A stretch of DNA of 64,000 nucleotides from Actinobacteria bacterium OK074. Lineage in GTDB: Bacteria; Actinomycetota; Actinomycetes; Streptomycetales; Streptomycetaceae. The stretch covers positions 1 to 64,000 of the forward strand of contig LJCV01000022.1 of NCBI GenBank assembly GCA_001298575.1, given 5' to 3'. The position numbers were made by a program, and so were the translations under genes. Positions 24,666 to 33,683 of this stretch are shown here, piece after piece (positions within the stretch are counted from its first letter, which is position 1; every line of letters begins with the position of its first letter). The notes under the pieces were generated by a model. That model did no database searches. It saw only the letters and a program-made list of their open reading frames with translations, and had not been told where the DNA came from.

Positions 24666-26651
24666 TCAAGCGGTGCCGACGCGGCCGGTGAGGTTGAGCA
24701 GGTATTCCTTGCGGTCGAGCGGGTTCAGGTCGGTGCGCGGGCGCTCGGGCACGGCGGCGCGGGCGTGGGGCGCGTAGTGGTCGAAGGCCGATTCCAGTTC
24801 GCCCTCGCCCCGGGTCAGTGCGGGCAGCGCCTGTTCCAGTGCGTGCACGTGCACGGCGGGCACCCGGCCCTCCAGGACACAGCCCGTGCCACGCGGCTCG
24901 GTCGTCTCCGGTACGGCGCCCGCGGCGGTGAGCGCGGGCAGCACCGCGCCGAGCGTGTCCACGGGTGCCACCAGCCGGAAGTGGTGCACCGGTTCGTGCA
25001 CCCGGGTGCCCGCCCGGCTCAGGGCTGCCATCAGCACCAGCGGGGTCAGGCCGCGGAAGTCGGCGCCCGTGCTCGACATGCTCTTGTCGAAGCCCTGGTG
25101 GGCGTGGCTCTGCCGGGGCGAGTAGCCGCAGTGGGTCATGGTGACCGTGCAGTCGGTGACCTGCCAGCCGTGCGGCCCCTGCGCCAGCGTCTCGCGCACG
25201 GTGTCCTCGACGGCCTTGAAGAAGGCGTACGGCATCGCCCCCAGCTCGACCTCCAGGGCGAACCGCACGCCGGAGCCGACCGGCGCCGGGTCGACGCGCA
25301 GGCCGACCGTGGCGAGGAACGGGTTGTCGCCCTTCTTGTTGAACTCGGCCGCGGTACCGCTGCCGACGGGCCGTTCCACGCACAGGGGCACGGTCTCCCG
25401 GAAGGTGACGCCGAGGCCGTACTCGTCGGCGAGGGTCGCCTGGACGACCTCCTTCTGGACCTCGCCGTACAGGGACACGCTGGTCTCCCGCCGGATCTCG
25501 TCGTGCCGCAGGTCGATCAGCGGGTCCTGTTCGGCGAGTTGGGTGAGCGCGAGGTGCAGGGCCCCGCGGTCGGTGCCGGGGCCGGGCACGACGACGGTCT
25601 CCAGGCTCGGCGGCGCGAAGTGGTGTTCCGGGCGGTGCCCGGGCGGCGGGGTGCCGAGGGTGTCGCCGATCCGGACGTCCGTGAGGCCCCAGAGCCGGGC
25701 GATGTGTCCGGCGGTCACGGCGGGCGTGAGCCGGTCCGTCCCGTGGTCGAAGACGGTGACCGCGGTGATCTTGCCGCTCCGGCCGCCGGGGAGCGGGAGC
25801 CGGTCGCGCACCCGGACGGTCCCGGAGAACACCCGGGCGTACGCGATCTTCTCCCCCGCCGGGCCGCGCTCCACCTTGAAGACGGTCCCGGACACCGGCC
25901 CCTCGCTGTCGCCGTCCGCGCTGGGCAGCAACTCCCGGATTCCGGCGACCAGTTCGCCCACCCCGGCGCCCGTGATCGCCGACCCGAGGAACACCGGGTG
26001 CACCCGGGCCCGCCGGGTCTGCGCGACGAGGGCGGTGCGCAGCCGGTCGCGGGAGACGGTGTCCTCGACGTAGGCGGTCAGCATCTCCTCGTCGTGCTCG
26101 GCGAGCAGGTCGGCCAGGCCGGGCACGGCAGCGGTGTCGTACGGGACGAAGCGCGCGCCGCGGCTGCCGGGCCGGGCCGCGCGGCCCATGGGGGTGATCG
26201 CCGGGGTCAGGCGTTCGGCGATGTCGTGGAGGACTCGGTCGGGGCGGGCCCCGGAGCGGTCGATCTTGTTGACGAAGACGAGGGTGGGCAGGCGCAGTCG
26301 GCGCAGGGTGCGCATCAGCACGCGGGTCTGGGCCTGGACGCCCTCCACGGCGGAGACGACGAGCACCGCCCCGTCGAGGACGGACAGGGTCCGCTCCACC
26401 TCGGCGATGAAGTCGGGGTGGCCCGGGGTGTCGATCAGGTTGACGGTGACGTCGTCGACCGGGAAGGAGACGACGGCCGACTTGATCGTGATCCCGCGTC
26501 GGCGCTCCAGGTCGAGGGTGTCGGTGCGGGTGGTGCCGGCGTCGACGCTGCCGGGTTCGTCGACGACACCGACGGTGTGCAGCAGCCGTTCGGTCAGGCT
26601 GGTCTTACCGGCGTCTACGTGGGCGAGGATTCCGAGGTTGAGCAACGGCAC
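24666..26651 (-). CDS. otrA: tetracycline resistance ribosomal protection protein, Otr(A) type
   Basis: EF-G-like GTPase of 661 residues, nearly the same length as S. rimosus Otr(A). It removes tetracycline from the ribosome. G-domain motifs: AHVDAGKTS (G1), RGITI (G2), DTPGHPDF (G3), NKID (G4). The C-terminal region has the TetM/OtrA-type HCGYSPRQSHAH loop and ends in NPLDRKEYLLNLTGRV. The start is the GTG at 26651, with AAAGGA about 11 bases upstream. A 36-codon ORF with an excellent ribosome site overlaps this start in another frame (26605-26715). No tetracycline biosynthesis genes are nearby, so it is probably intrinsic resistance. Confidence 0.92.
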   Translation of the reverse strand: MPLLNLGILAHVDAGKTSLTERLLHTVGVVDEPGSVDAGTTRTDTLDLERRRGITIKSAVVSFPVDDVTVNLIDTPGHPDFIAEVERTLSVLDGAVLVVSAVEGVQAQTRVLMRTLRRLRLPTLVFVNKIDRSGARPDRVLHDIAERLTPAITPMGRAARPGSRGARFVPYDTAAVPGLADLLAEHDEEMLTAYVEDTVSRDRLRTALVAQTRRARVHPVFLGSAITGAGVGELVAGIRELLPSADGDSEGPVSGTVFKVERGPAGEKIAYARVFSGTVRVRDRLPLPGGRSGKITAVTVFDHGTDRLTPAVTAGHIARLWGLTDVRIGDTLGTPPPGHRPEHHFAPPSLETVVVPGPGTDRGALHLALTQLAEQDPLIDLRHDEIRRETSVSLYGEVQKEVVQATLADEYGLGVTFRETVPLCVERPVGSGTAAEFNKKGDNPFLATVGLRVDPAPVGSGVRFALEVELGAMPYAFFKAVEDTVRETLAQGPHGWQVTDCTVTMTHCGYSPRQSHAHQGFDKSMSSTGADFRGLTPLVLMAALSRAGTRVHEPVHHFRLVAPVDTLGAVLPALTAAGAVPETTEPRGTGCVLEGRVPAVHVHALEQALPALTRGEGELESAFDHYAPHARAAVPERPRTDLNPLDRKEYLLNLTGRVGTA

Positions 26652-26715
26652 TGGGCGTCATGTCCTTTGGCATAGGGAGGATTCCTTCCGGGGTGGACAT
26701 GAACGCAGTGCGCAT
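26605..26715 (-). CDS. candidate leader peptide overlapping the otr(A)-like start
   Basis: Short ORF of 36 codons with ATG at 26715, GAGGAG seven bases upstream (26723-26728) and a TAA stop at 26605-26607. It contains several Met/Pro codons and ends in an Arg-rich RPRRRR. The resistance gene starts at 26651 inside it, in another frame. Ribosomes on this ORF would pass over the real start, so it could tune translation of the resistance gene, as leader peptides do for tet(M). Evidence is position and ribosome site only. Confidence 0.5.
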   Translation of the reverse strand: MRTAFMSTPEGILPMPKDMTPSAVAQPRNPRPRRRR

Positions 26716-27065
26716 CTTTCTGCTCCTCGGGCAGTTCGGGCAGTTCGGCCGCTCGGATGCAGTGGATCAAACCGGCGGGTGCGACGGCAAAGGATTAACG
26801 CTCAACCAAGCCCGGTGCGCGCGCTGCGGGACGGCCGCCGCCGGGAGGGCTCCGCAAATTCCCCCGATTGGCGGACAGTGCCAGGGAGGCGACAACCGCC
26901 GTAAGCGCTGGCGGGAGCGGGCGTCTGGGCGCCGTCGCGGGCTGGACGAGCGCGTTCCCCCGGTTGCCGCGTCCTTCGTCCGGATGCGCGATGGATTCGT
27001 GCGCGCCTGTCCGTGAGGGGCCTGTTCCCGCAGACGCGCTTCCTTCACGCGAGGAGTGATCGCTG
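26716..27065. other. intergenic region between otr(A)-like gene and PRC-barrel gene
   Basis: Divergent control region of 350 bases. On the minus side it holds two direct copies of GAACTGCCC just before the leader ribosome site, and a GTTAATCCT element near 26795 that could be a -10 region. On the plus side it ends with GAGGAG ahead of the PRC-barrel gene. No further gene supported. Confidence 0.4.
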
Positions 27066-28040
27066 ATGTCAGCCGAAGGCGTGTTCGACAACCCCAACAG
27101 TCTCAACGGCCGGAACATGTACGACCAGGACGGCGACAAGATCGGCACCGTCAGCCAGGTGTATGTCGGCGACCACAGCGGCCGCCCGGAGTGGGTCACG
27201 GTGAAGACCGGCTGGTTCGGCATGAAGGAGAGCCTCGTGCCGCTCACCGGCGCCAGCCGCACCGGCGAGGACATCCACGTCCCGTACGCCAAGGACACCG
27301 TCAAGGAGGCCCCGCGGCTGGACGCGGACGAGCACCTCGACCCCGGCCAGGAGAAGCAGCTCTACCGGCACTACGGCCTGACGGCCGCGGGCGGCATCGG
27401 CACGACCACGGGCACGGGCACCACCGGGACCCGCACCGGCACCGGGACGGGCATGGGCACGGGCACCTCGGCCGGGACCCGGACCGGCACGGCCATGCCC
27501 GCCGGCTCGGGCACCGGCACCGGCATGGGCTCCGGCACGGGCATGTCCACCGGGCGCCCCGCCGCCACGGCCGGCACCGGCCGCCCCCTGGCCGGGGTGC
27601 GCGGCGCCGCGCCGGGCGACGGCCGGGACCCGCACACCGACGAACTCATCAGGTCCGAGGAGCAGGTGCACATCACCACCGAGGAGCGCGAGGTCGGCCA
27701 CGCCCGGCTGCGCAAGGTCGTCGTGACCGAGAACGTGGTCACCTCGGTCCCCCTCAGCCACGAGGAGGTCCGGGTCGTCCACGAGCCGATCTCGTCCGAC
27801 GAGCGCACCGGCATCCGCGGCTCCCGCATCGGCGAGGCGCAGACCGAGGTGACGCTCCACGCCGACCAGCCCGTCATCCGCAAGGAGTCCGTGCCGGTCG
27901 AACGCGTCCGGCTGGAGACCGAGAGGGTGACCGAGCAGCGGGAGATCTCCACCGAGGTCCGCAAGGAGCAGATCGAGTACGACAACGACCTGGACGACAA
28001 GGGAAAGCGCGGCATGCGCGGCGGCCCCGGCGGCCGGTGA
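27066..28040 (+). CDS. PRC-barrel and DUF2382 (YsnF/AvaK-type) stress protein
   Basis: Cytoplasmic protein of 324 residues. The PRC-barrel covers about residues 10-90 (GRNMYDQDGDKIGTVSQVYV, then WVTVKTGWFGMKESLVPL). A low-complexity Gly/Thr linker (about 115-180) repeats TGTG, GMGT and RTG words, and a DUF2382 domain fills about 195-300 (EEQVHITTEEREVG, VVTENVVTSVPLSHEEV, IRKESVPVERVRLE). The tail is charged. DUF2382/PRC proteins are typical of general-stress regulons in Streptomyces. GAGGAG lies nine bases before the ATG. A strong terminator follows. The GT-rich linker is prone to length variation. Confidence 0.9.
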   Translation: MSAEGVFDNPNSLNGRNMYDQDGDKIGTVSQVYVGDHSGRPEWVTVKTGWFGMKESLVPLTGASRTGEDIHVPYAKDTVKEAPRLDADEHLDPGQEKQLYRHYGLTAAGGIGTTTGTGTTGTRTGTGTGMGTGTSAGTRTGTAMPAGSGTGTGMGSGTGMSTGRPAATAGTGRPLAGVRGAAPGDGRDPHTDELIRSEEQVHITTEEREVGHARLRKVVVTENVVTSVPLSHEEVRVVHEPISSDERTGIRGSRIGEAQTEVTLHADQPVIRKESVPVERVRLETERVTEQREISTEVRKEQIEYDNDLDDKGKRGMRGGPGGR

Positions 28041-28115
28041 ACCGCCCCTGACGGCAGCCGGTCGCGGAGCGGCGCCCGCGCCCGGCGGCGGGCCGGGTGA
28101 CACGGGCGGACCGAG

Positions 28116-28154
28116 GGCCGCCCCGCCGGTGCGGCGCGCACCGGCGGGGCGGCC
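28116..28154 (+). terminator. terminator after the PRC-barrel gene
   Basis: Perfect 18-bp stem GGCCGCCCCGCCGGTGCG / reverse complement around a 3-base loop, followed by a T-rich stretch. Confidence 0.88.
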
Positions 28155-28180
28155 TTCGCTTGTCTTCCTTCTTCAGGGCC

Positions 28181-28369
28181 CTAGGCCTGTCCGGCGGATC
28201 AAGTCGCAGGGATGCAAGGGTGCCTTGTAGCTGCCGGTGAGCGGGGTCTGGTGCGTGCGGCTGCAAGGCGGAGGAGGGAGGCGACGCGGAGCGTCGTTGA
28301 CCGACGACAACGCCGCAGATGGGCGTGCCAGACCCCGCGTCTGCGGCATGATCCGCCGGGCAGGCCCTA
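28181..28369. mobile_element. 183-bp MITE-like element with terminal inverted repeats
   Basis: Bounded by near-perfect terminal inverted repeats: GGCCTGTCCGGCGGATCA at the left end (from 28184) and GGCCTGCCCGGCGGATCA as the reverse complement of the right end (to 28366). Similarity continues inward through CGCAG. CTA flanks each side (28181-28183 and 28367-28369), read as a 3-4 base target duplication of CTAG, as with IS5-like transposases. There is no transposase inside, so it is non-autonomous. The right CTA is the stop codon (TAG on the minus strand) of the SpoIIE-type gene, so insertion left that protein unchanged. Confidence 0.75.
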
Positions 28370-30754
28370 GTCCTCCTCCAGCACGATCTCCGCCCACACC
28401 TGCTTCCCGCCGCTGACCGGTACCGTCCCCCAGGCCGCCGACACCGCCTCGACCAGGAGGATGCCGCGGCCTCCGGTCGCCTCCCAGCCGATGCTGGTCG
28501 GCTTGACGGGGGTGCGGGGCGAGCCGTCGGTGACGGCGACGCGCAGCCGGTGGTTGACGAGGGTGAGGTCGAGGCGGACCTGGCCGCCGGTGTGGACGAG
28601 GGCGTTGGTGACCAGTTCCGAGACGACGAGGAGCACGGTGTCGGCCTCCTCGGTGACCTGCCACGCGCGCAGGGTGCGCCGGGTGAACCGGCGGGCCTGC
28701 CCGGCCGCCTCGGGGACCCGCCACACCGTCCAGCCCTCGCGCAGCGGGCGGGTGGCCATGCCGTCGTAGCGCACCAGGAGGAGGGCGACGTCGTCGCCGC
28801 GGTTGGCGTCGGCCAGGAGGGCGTCGGCGACGGGGCCGAGGAAGGCGGGGTCGGCGTCCGCGAGCTGTGCGGCCATGCGGGCGAGGCCGTCCTCGATGTC
28901 GAGTTCGGCCGACTCGACGAGGCCGTCGGTGGTGAGGGCGAGCAGCGTGCCGGGCCGCAGCCGCAGCGGGCTCATCGGGAAGTCGGTCTGCGCGAGCACG
29001 CCCAGCGGCGGCCCGGCCTCGGACTCGACGACCTCGGTGGAGCCGTCCGGGTGACGCAGCACGGGCGGCAGGTGTCCCGCGCGCACGCACCAGGCGGTGC
29101 CCTCCTCCATGTCGAGGTCGACGTAGCAACAGGTCGCGAAGAGGTCGCTCTCCATGTCGGCCAGGAGCCGGTTGGCGTGCGAGACGACCACGTCGGGCGG
29201 GTGCCCCTCGACGGCGTACGCGCGCAGTGCCGTACGCATCTGGCCCATGAGGGTGGCCGCGCCCGCGTTGTGGCCCTGGACGTCGCCGATGACGAGGGCG
29301 ACGTGGTGGTCGGAGAGCGGGATCACGTCGTACCAGTCGCCGCCGAGTTCCAGGCCCGCGGTGGTGGGCAGGTAGCGGGCGACGGCCACCGCGCCCGGGA
29401 GGGCGGGCAGGCGGCGCGGGAGCAGGGTGCGCTGGAGCATGCCGATCAGTTCGTGCTCGGCGTCGAAGGCGTGGGCCCGCGCGAGGGCCTGTCCGGCGAG
29501 GGTGGCGGCGGCGGTGAGCAGGGCGCGTTCGTCGGGGCCGAACTCGTGCGGCGCGTCCCAGCCGATCAGGCAGACCCCGGCCAGGCCCTCGCCCGCGGGC
29601 AGCGGCAGCGCGGCCAGTCCCCCGGGGCCGGTCTCGGCGAGGGCGGCCTCCAGGTCGGCGCCCGCGGGCCAGATGACGGCGCGGCCCTCGCGCAGTACTG
29701 CGGCGAGGGTGGGCATGGTGCGCAGGGACGCCTCGGGCCACTCCGAGCGCCACTCGGAGCGCCAGCTCTCGGGCCAGGCCCCGGCCTCGGGCGGGTCGAG
29801 CACGGTGACCACGAGCCGGTCGTTCTCCAGCTCGGCGAGGGCGATCCGGTCGGCGTGCAGCGGGCCGCGCAGGGCGGCGACCATGGCCCGGCTGACGTCG
29901 CGCACGGTGCCCGCGGTGGCCAGGGCGGCGGCCAGCCGCTGGATGCGGGTGACGTCGCTGACGCCGGGCCGCAGCCGGGAGGCGTCCAGGACGGAGCCCG
30001 CGAGCCGTACCGGGCGGCCGGGTTCGGCGGGCAGCAGCCGGCCGCGCAGCCGCAGCCAGCGGGGTTCGCCGGTGGGGCGGCGGATGCGGAAGTCGAGTTC
30101 GCGGTCGCCGATGGACATGTGTCCCGGTTCGACGACGGACATCACGCTGGGCAGGTCCTCGGGGACGGTCAGGGCCAGCAGGGTCTCGACGCGGCCGTCG
30201 AACTCCTTGCGGGTCAGGCCGAACAGTTCCAGCATCGCGTCGTCGACCTCGACCCGGCCGGTGTCCATGGCCAGGCTGAAGGAGCTGACGCGGGGCGCCG
30301 CGTCGGTGGCGGGTGGCGGGGCGGGGCAGTCCAGGGCCTCCGCGACCAGCTTCAGGAAGGCGCGGTCCGACTCGTCGAAGCCGCCGGCGCACTCGGTGAC
30401 GGCGAGGAGCACACCGTCCTCGCGCAGGGGCAGCGCGGCCAGCCAGTGGTCCGTGGCGGGCGCCCCGCGGGCGTCGGCGCGGCGGGCGAGTTCCTCGGGG
30501 CCGAACCACACCGGCTGTGCGGACCGGCGGGCCGCCGCGACCGGGGAATCGCCGGCCAGGGGGTAGCTGTCGCGCAGCCCGTACAGGGTGCGGGGCACTC
30601 CGGCGGACTCGGCGAGACAGAGCTGGTCGCCGTCGTCGCCGGGGGTGTACACGGCGGCGGCCGATCCGCCCGCGAAGACAAGCACTTGTTCGAGCATGCG
30701 GCGCAGCCGCTCCCGGGCGTCGGGCTCGGCGCCGAGGATCTCAAGGGCCGTCAC
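28367..30754 (-). CDS. PAS/GAF sensor phosphatase (SpoIIE type) with anti-sigma-like ATPase domain
   Basis: Multidomain cytoplasmic regulator of about 795 residues. A GAF-like N-terminus (about 1-130) is followed by a PAS domain (about 150-260, FSLAMDTGRVEVDDAMLELFG). A second GAF domain (about 275-430) leads to the PP2C/SpoIIE phosphatase (about 440-650; GGDWYDVIPL, GDVQGHNAGAA, and the late RGDDVALLLVRY metal site). The C-terminal HATPase_c_2 kinase domain (about 670-790) has LVVSELVTNALVHTGG and GGRGILLVEA. Such proteins control anti-anti-sigma switching. The start is uncertain: GTG at 30754 used, GTG at 30802 possible. A MITE-like element abuts the stop codon. Confidence 0.9.
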   Translation of the reverse strand: MTALEILGAEPDARERLRRMLEQVLVFAGGSAAAVYTPGDDGDQLCLAESAGVPRTLYGLRDSYPLAGDSPVAAARRSAQPVWFGPEELARRADARGAPATDHWLAALPLREDGVLLAVTECAGGFDESDRAFLKLVAEALDCPAPPPATDAAPRVSSFSLAMDTGRVEVDDAMLELFGLTRKEFDGRVETLLALTVPEDLPSVMSVVEPGHMSIGDRELDFRIRRPTGEPRWLRLRGRLLPAEPGRPVRLAGSVLDASRLRPGVSDVTRIQRLAAALATAGTVRDVSRAMVAALRGPLHADRIALAELENDRLVVTVLDPPEAGAWPESWRSEWRSEWPEASLRTMPTLAAVLREGRAVIWPAGADLEAALAETGPGGLAALPLPAGEGLAGVCLIGWDAPHEFGPDERALLTAAATLAGQALARAHAFDAEHELIGMLQRTLLPRRLPALPGAVAVARYLPTTAGLELGGDWYDVIPLSDHHVALVIGDVQGHNAGAATLMGQMRTALRAYAVEGHPPDVVVSHANRLLADMESDLFATCCYVDLDMEEGTAWCVRAGHLPPVLRHPDGSTEVVESEAGPPLGVLAQTDFPMSPLRLRPGTLLALTTDGLVESAELDIEDGLARMAAQLADADPAFLGPVADALLADANRGDDVALLLVRYDGMATRPLREGWTVWRVPEAAGQARRFTRRTLRAWQVTEEADTVLLVVSELVTNALVHTGGQVRLDLTLVNHRLRVAVTDGSPRTPVKPTSIGWEATGGRGILLVEAVSAAWGTVPVSGGKQVWAEIVLEED

Positions 30755-30802
30755 GGCACGCGGTGTCCCCGTTCTGCGTCCCGGAGAGCCCTCACTGACC
30801 AC

Positions 30803-31009
30803 GCCGTCATTACAGCGCTTATGGGGCGCCCGCGCAGCCCCTGAGATCCGGCGGTACACCTGGCCCCACCACGTATTCGAACAGGTATTGACGCATGCGT
30901 AGCGCACGGCGGTCTCGTGACAGCTGTGACTGTCCGCCCCCCGGGCGGGGCTGGAAGGCTCGACGTGACAAAGCCCGCGGGGCGAGCGAAGAGGGCCGAA
31001 GGGGAGGGC
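30803..31009. promoter_or_regulatory. divergent promoter region upstream of ramC
   Basis: Contains a TTGACG hexamer and a 10-base palindrome ACGCATGCGT (30891-30900) about 110 bases before ramC. The ramC promoter, which RamR activates in related species, should lie here, but I cannot pick out RamR sites with confidence. Confidence 0.4.
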
Positions 31010-33589
31010 ATGGACAACCGGTACGAGGTGTACGCGCTGGCGGACAGCCACTTCTACGACACACCCGACCGGCTGCCCGGGGCCGGGGACACGGCCGCTC
31101 CCCGGTTCGACACGGCCACGCGCCCGACGCCCGAGGGGTGGCATGCCCAGCGCTTCGGCGACTGGCTGACGCTGACGCCCGTCGACGAAACCGGTGCCCC
31201 GCTGCCGTCCCCGTCCCAGGGCTGGAAGATCCACGCCTCGGCCACCGCCGCCGACGCCGAGCGGATCGCGGCCCGGGTGTGGGACTACTGCGTGCCGCGC
31301 CGGATCCCCTTCAAGTTCGTCCCGGCACCCCATCTGCTGCACCTGCGCAACGCCAAGTACGCGCCACGGGACGGCAGCGGCAAGTTCGTCACCGTCTATC
31401 CGGCGGACGAGGGGCAGTTGCACCTCGTACTGCGCGAACTGGGCGCACTCCTGGAGGGCTGCTCGGGCCCGTACATCCTGACCGACCTGCGCTGGAACGA
31501 GGGGCCCCTGTACGTGCGCTACGGCGCGTTCGCCCGGTCCTTCGTCGTCGACGAGCGCGGCACGCTGGTGCCCGCGCTGCTCGACGGCGACGGCAGACGG
31601 GTGCCGGACCGGCGGGACCCCTCCTTCCGGGTGCCGGAGTGGGTGACGCTCCCCGAGTTCCTCCGGCCGCAGCTGGCGGCGCGCAACGCCACCACCGTGG
31701 GCGACCTGCCGTACCGCATCGACAAGGCCCTGCACTTCTCCAACGGCGGCGGGGTGTACGCGGGTACCGACACCCGTGACGGCCGCAAGGTGGTGCTCAA
31801 GGAGGCGCGGCCGCACGCGGGACTCGCCGCGGACGGCGCCGACGCGGTCGCCCGGCTGGAGCGCGAGCGGGCGGCGCTGGAGCAGCTGGCGGGCCTCGGC
31901 GTGGTGCCCGGGGTGCGCGACTGGTTCACGCTGGGCGACCACCGCTTCCTGGTCATGGACTTCCTTGAGGGCCGCCCCCTGAACGCGTTCTTCGCCGAGC
32001 GCCACCCCCTGCTGACGCCCGACCCGGACCCGGCCGAGGTCGCCGCGTACACGGTGTGGGCGCTGCGCATCCACCGCGCGGTCGAGGAGGCGGTGGCCGC
32101 GGTGCACGCGCGTGGGATCGTTTTCAACGACCTGCACGTCTTCAACATCATGGTCGCGCCCGACGACCGTACGGTCTCCCTGCTCGACTTCGAGGCGGCG
32201 GCGCCGGCCTCGGAGGGCGGCCGTCAGGTGGTGGCCCACCCCGGTTTCTTCGCGCCGCCGGACCGCAGGGGCGCCGACGTCGACCACTACGCGCTCGCGT
32301 GTCTGCGCCTCGCGCTGTTCCTGCCGGTCACGTCGTTGTTCGTGATCGACCGCGACCACGCGGCCCGGCTGGCGGAGGTGATCGCGCGGCAGTTCCCGGA
32401 CGTGCCCGGAGCGTTCCTGGACGAGGCGGTCACGGAGATCACCCGGTCCGCGCAGGGCCCCGTACCGCCCCGCTCCCCCGCTCCGGCCGACCCGGGCGAC
32501 TGGCCCTACAGCCGGGACTCGATGGTGAAGGCGATCCTCGCCTCGGCCACCCCCGAGCGCGCCGACCGGCTCTTCCCCGGCGACATCGCGCAGTTCTCCG
32601 ACGGCGGCGGACTCGGCCTCGCGCACGGCGCGGCGGGCGTGCTGTACGCCCTGGCCGAGACCGGGGCCGACCGGTACGAGGAGGGTGAGCGCTGGCTGCT
32701 GCGGCACACCGCACCGGCTCCGGCCGGCACCCCGCTCGGCCTGTACGACGGTCTCGCGGGCGTCGCGTACGTCCTGGACCGGCTCGGGCACCGGCAGCGC
32801 GCCCTGGACCTGGTCGAGGGCATCCTGCGGGAGCGGTGGGACCGGCTCGCCTCCGACCTGCGCGGCGGCCTGGCTGGCCTCGGGCTGGTCCTGGACTCCC
32901 TGGCCCGTACGACCGGGCAGCCGGAGCTGGCCGAACGGGCCGCCGAGGCGACGCGGTTGGTCCTCGACCGGCTGGCCGAACCCCGCCCCGAGGGGCGGCG
33001 CGAGCGGGCCGGGCTGCTGCGCGGCTGGTCGGGGCCCGCGCTGTTCCTGCTGCGCCGCTTCGAGACGACCGGCGACGCCGCATTGCTCGACGCGGCGGGC
33101 CGGGCCCTGCGGCGGGACCTGGACAACTGCGTCGTACAGGAGCTCGGCGGCGGCCTGGAGGTCGACGAGGGCCGGCGGACCCTGCCCTACCTCGGGGACG
33201 GCAGCGCGGGGGTGGGCATGGTGCTCGACGACCACCTCGCGCTCGGCGGCGGCGATCCCGACGGCGCCCTCGAACGGGCCCGGCAGGGCATCCACACCGC
33301 CGCCACCGCCCGCTTCTACGCGCAGCCCGGCCTGTTCCAGGGGCGCGCCGGGATGATCCTCCACCTCGGCCGCACCACCACGCCCGGCGCCCGGGAACGC
33401 CTTCCCGAGCAGATCGCCGCACTGGGCTGGTACGGGATGTCCTACCAGGGCCAACTGGCCTTCCCCGGGCACCAGATGATGCGGCTGTCCATGGACCTCG
33501 GCACCGGGACGGCGGGCTGTCTGCTCGCGCTCGGCGCCGCCCTCGACGAGCGGGCCCGCCCGGGCCTGCCGTTCCTGCCGCCGCTGTGA
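31010..33589 (+). CDS. ramC: class III lanthipeptide synthetase (RamC/AmfT)
   Basis: Modifies the RamS precursor: phosphorylation and elimination of Ser/Thr, then ring formation. 859 residues in LanKC order. The lyase-like N-terminus covers about 1-200, and the Ser/Thr kinase domain about 225-480. Its ATP Lys is near 263 in VVLKEARPH, its catalytic loop is GIVFNDLHVFN near 372, and LLDFEAA is near 393. The LanC-like cyclase domain (about 525-859) has LYDGLAGVAYVLDRLG but lacks the Cys/Cys/His zinc ligands, as in class III. Start at 31010 after GGGGAGG. It is followed by the small precursor gene and two ABC half-transporters: the SapB-type gene order. Confidence 0.93.
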   Translation: MDNRYEVYALADSHFYDTPDRLPGAGDTAAPRFDTATRPTPEGWHAQRFGDWLTLTPVDETGAPLPSPSQGWKIHASATAADAERIAARVWDYCVPRRIPFKFVPAPHLLHLRNAKYAPRDGSGKFVTVYPADEGQLHLVLRELGALLEGCSGPYILTDLRWNEGPLYVRYGAFARSFVVDERGTLVPALLDGDGRRVPDRRDPSFRVPEWVTLPEFLRPQLAARNATTVGDLPYRIDKALHFSNGGGVYAGTDTRDGRKVVLKEARPHAGLAADGADAVARLERERAALEQLAGLGVVPGVRDWFTLGDHRFLVMDFLEGRPLNAFFAERHPLLTPDPDPAEVAAYTVWALRIHRAVEEAVAAVHARGIVFNDLHVFNIMVAPDDRTVSLLDFEAAAPASEGGRQVVAHPGFFAPPDRRGADVDHYALACLRLALFLPVTSLFVIDRDHAARLAEVIARQFPDVPGAFLDEAVTEITRSAQGPVPPRSPAPADPGDWPYSRDSMVKAILASATPERADRLFPGDIAQFSDGGGLGLAHGAAGVLYALAETGADRYEEGERWLLRHTAPAPAGTPLGLYDGLAGVAYVLDRLGHRQRALDLVEGILRERWDRLASDLRGGLAGLGLVLDSLARTTGQPELAERAAEATRLVLDRLAEPRPEGRRERAGLLRGWSGPALFLLRRFETTGDAALLDAAGRALRRDLDNCVVQELGGGLEVDEGRRTLPYLGDGSAGVGMVLDDHLALGGGDPDGALERARQGIHTAATARFYAQPGLFQGRAGMILHLGRTTTPGARERLPEQIAALGWYGMSYQGQLAFPGHQMMRLSMDLGTGTAGCLLALGAALDERARPGLPFLPPL

Positions 33590-33683
33590 CGGCGGCCCCA
33601 GAACGCGGTCCCGGTGCCATCGGGGCCGTGCCGCACCACCCGTCCCTCACTCGGGGTAGCACCCGAAACGAAAGGATGCCGAC

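Noticed and set aside
28367..33472. Very long minus-strand open frame continuing far beyond the SpoIIE-type gene
   Set aside because: The part beyond about 30800 is antisense to ramC and has the reversed-GC shadow composition (Gly/Arg/Val/Pro-rich, no domain). The real gene starts near 30754-30802.
33590..33683. Terminator between ramC and ramS
   Set aside because: GGCCCC and GGGGCC words can pair, but the stem is short with a long loop, so I do not call it.
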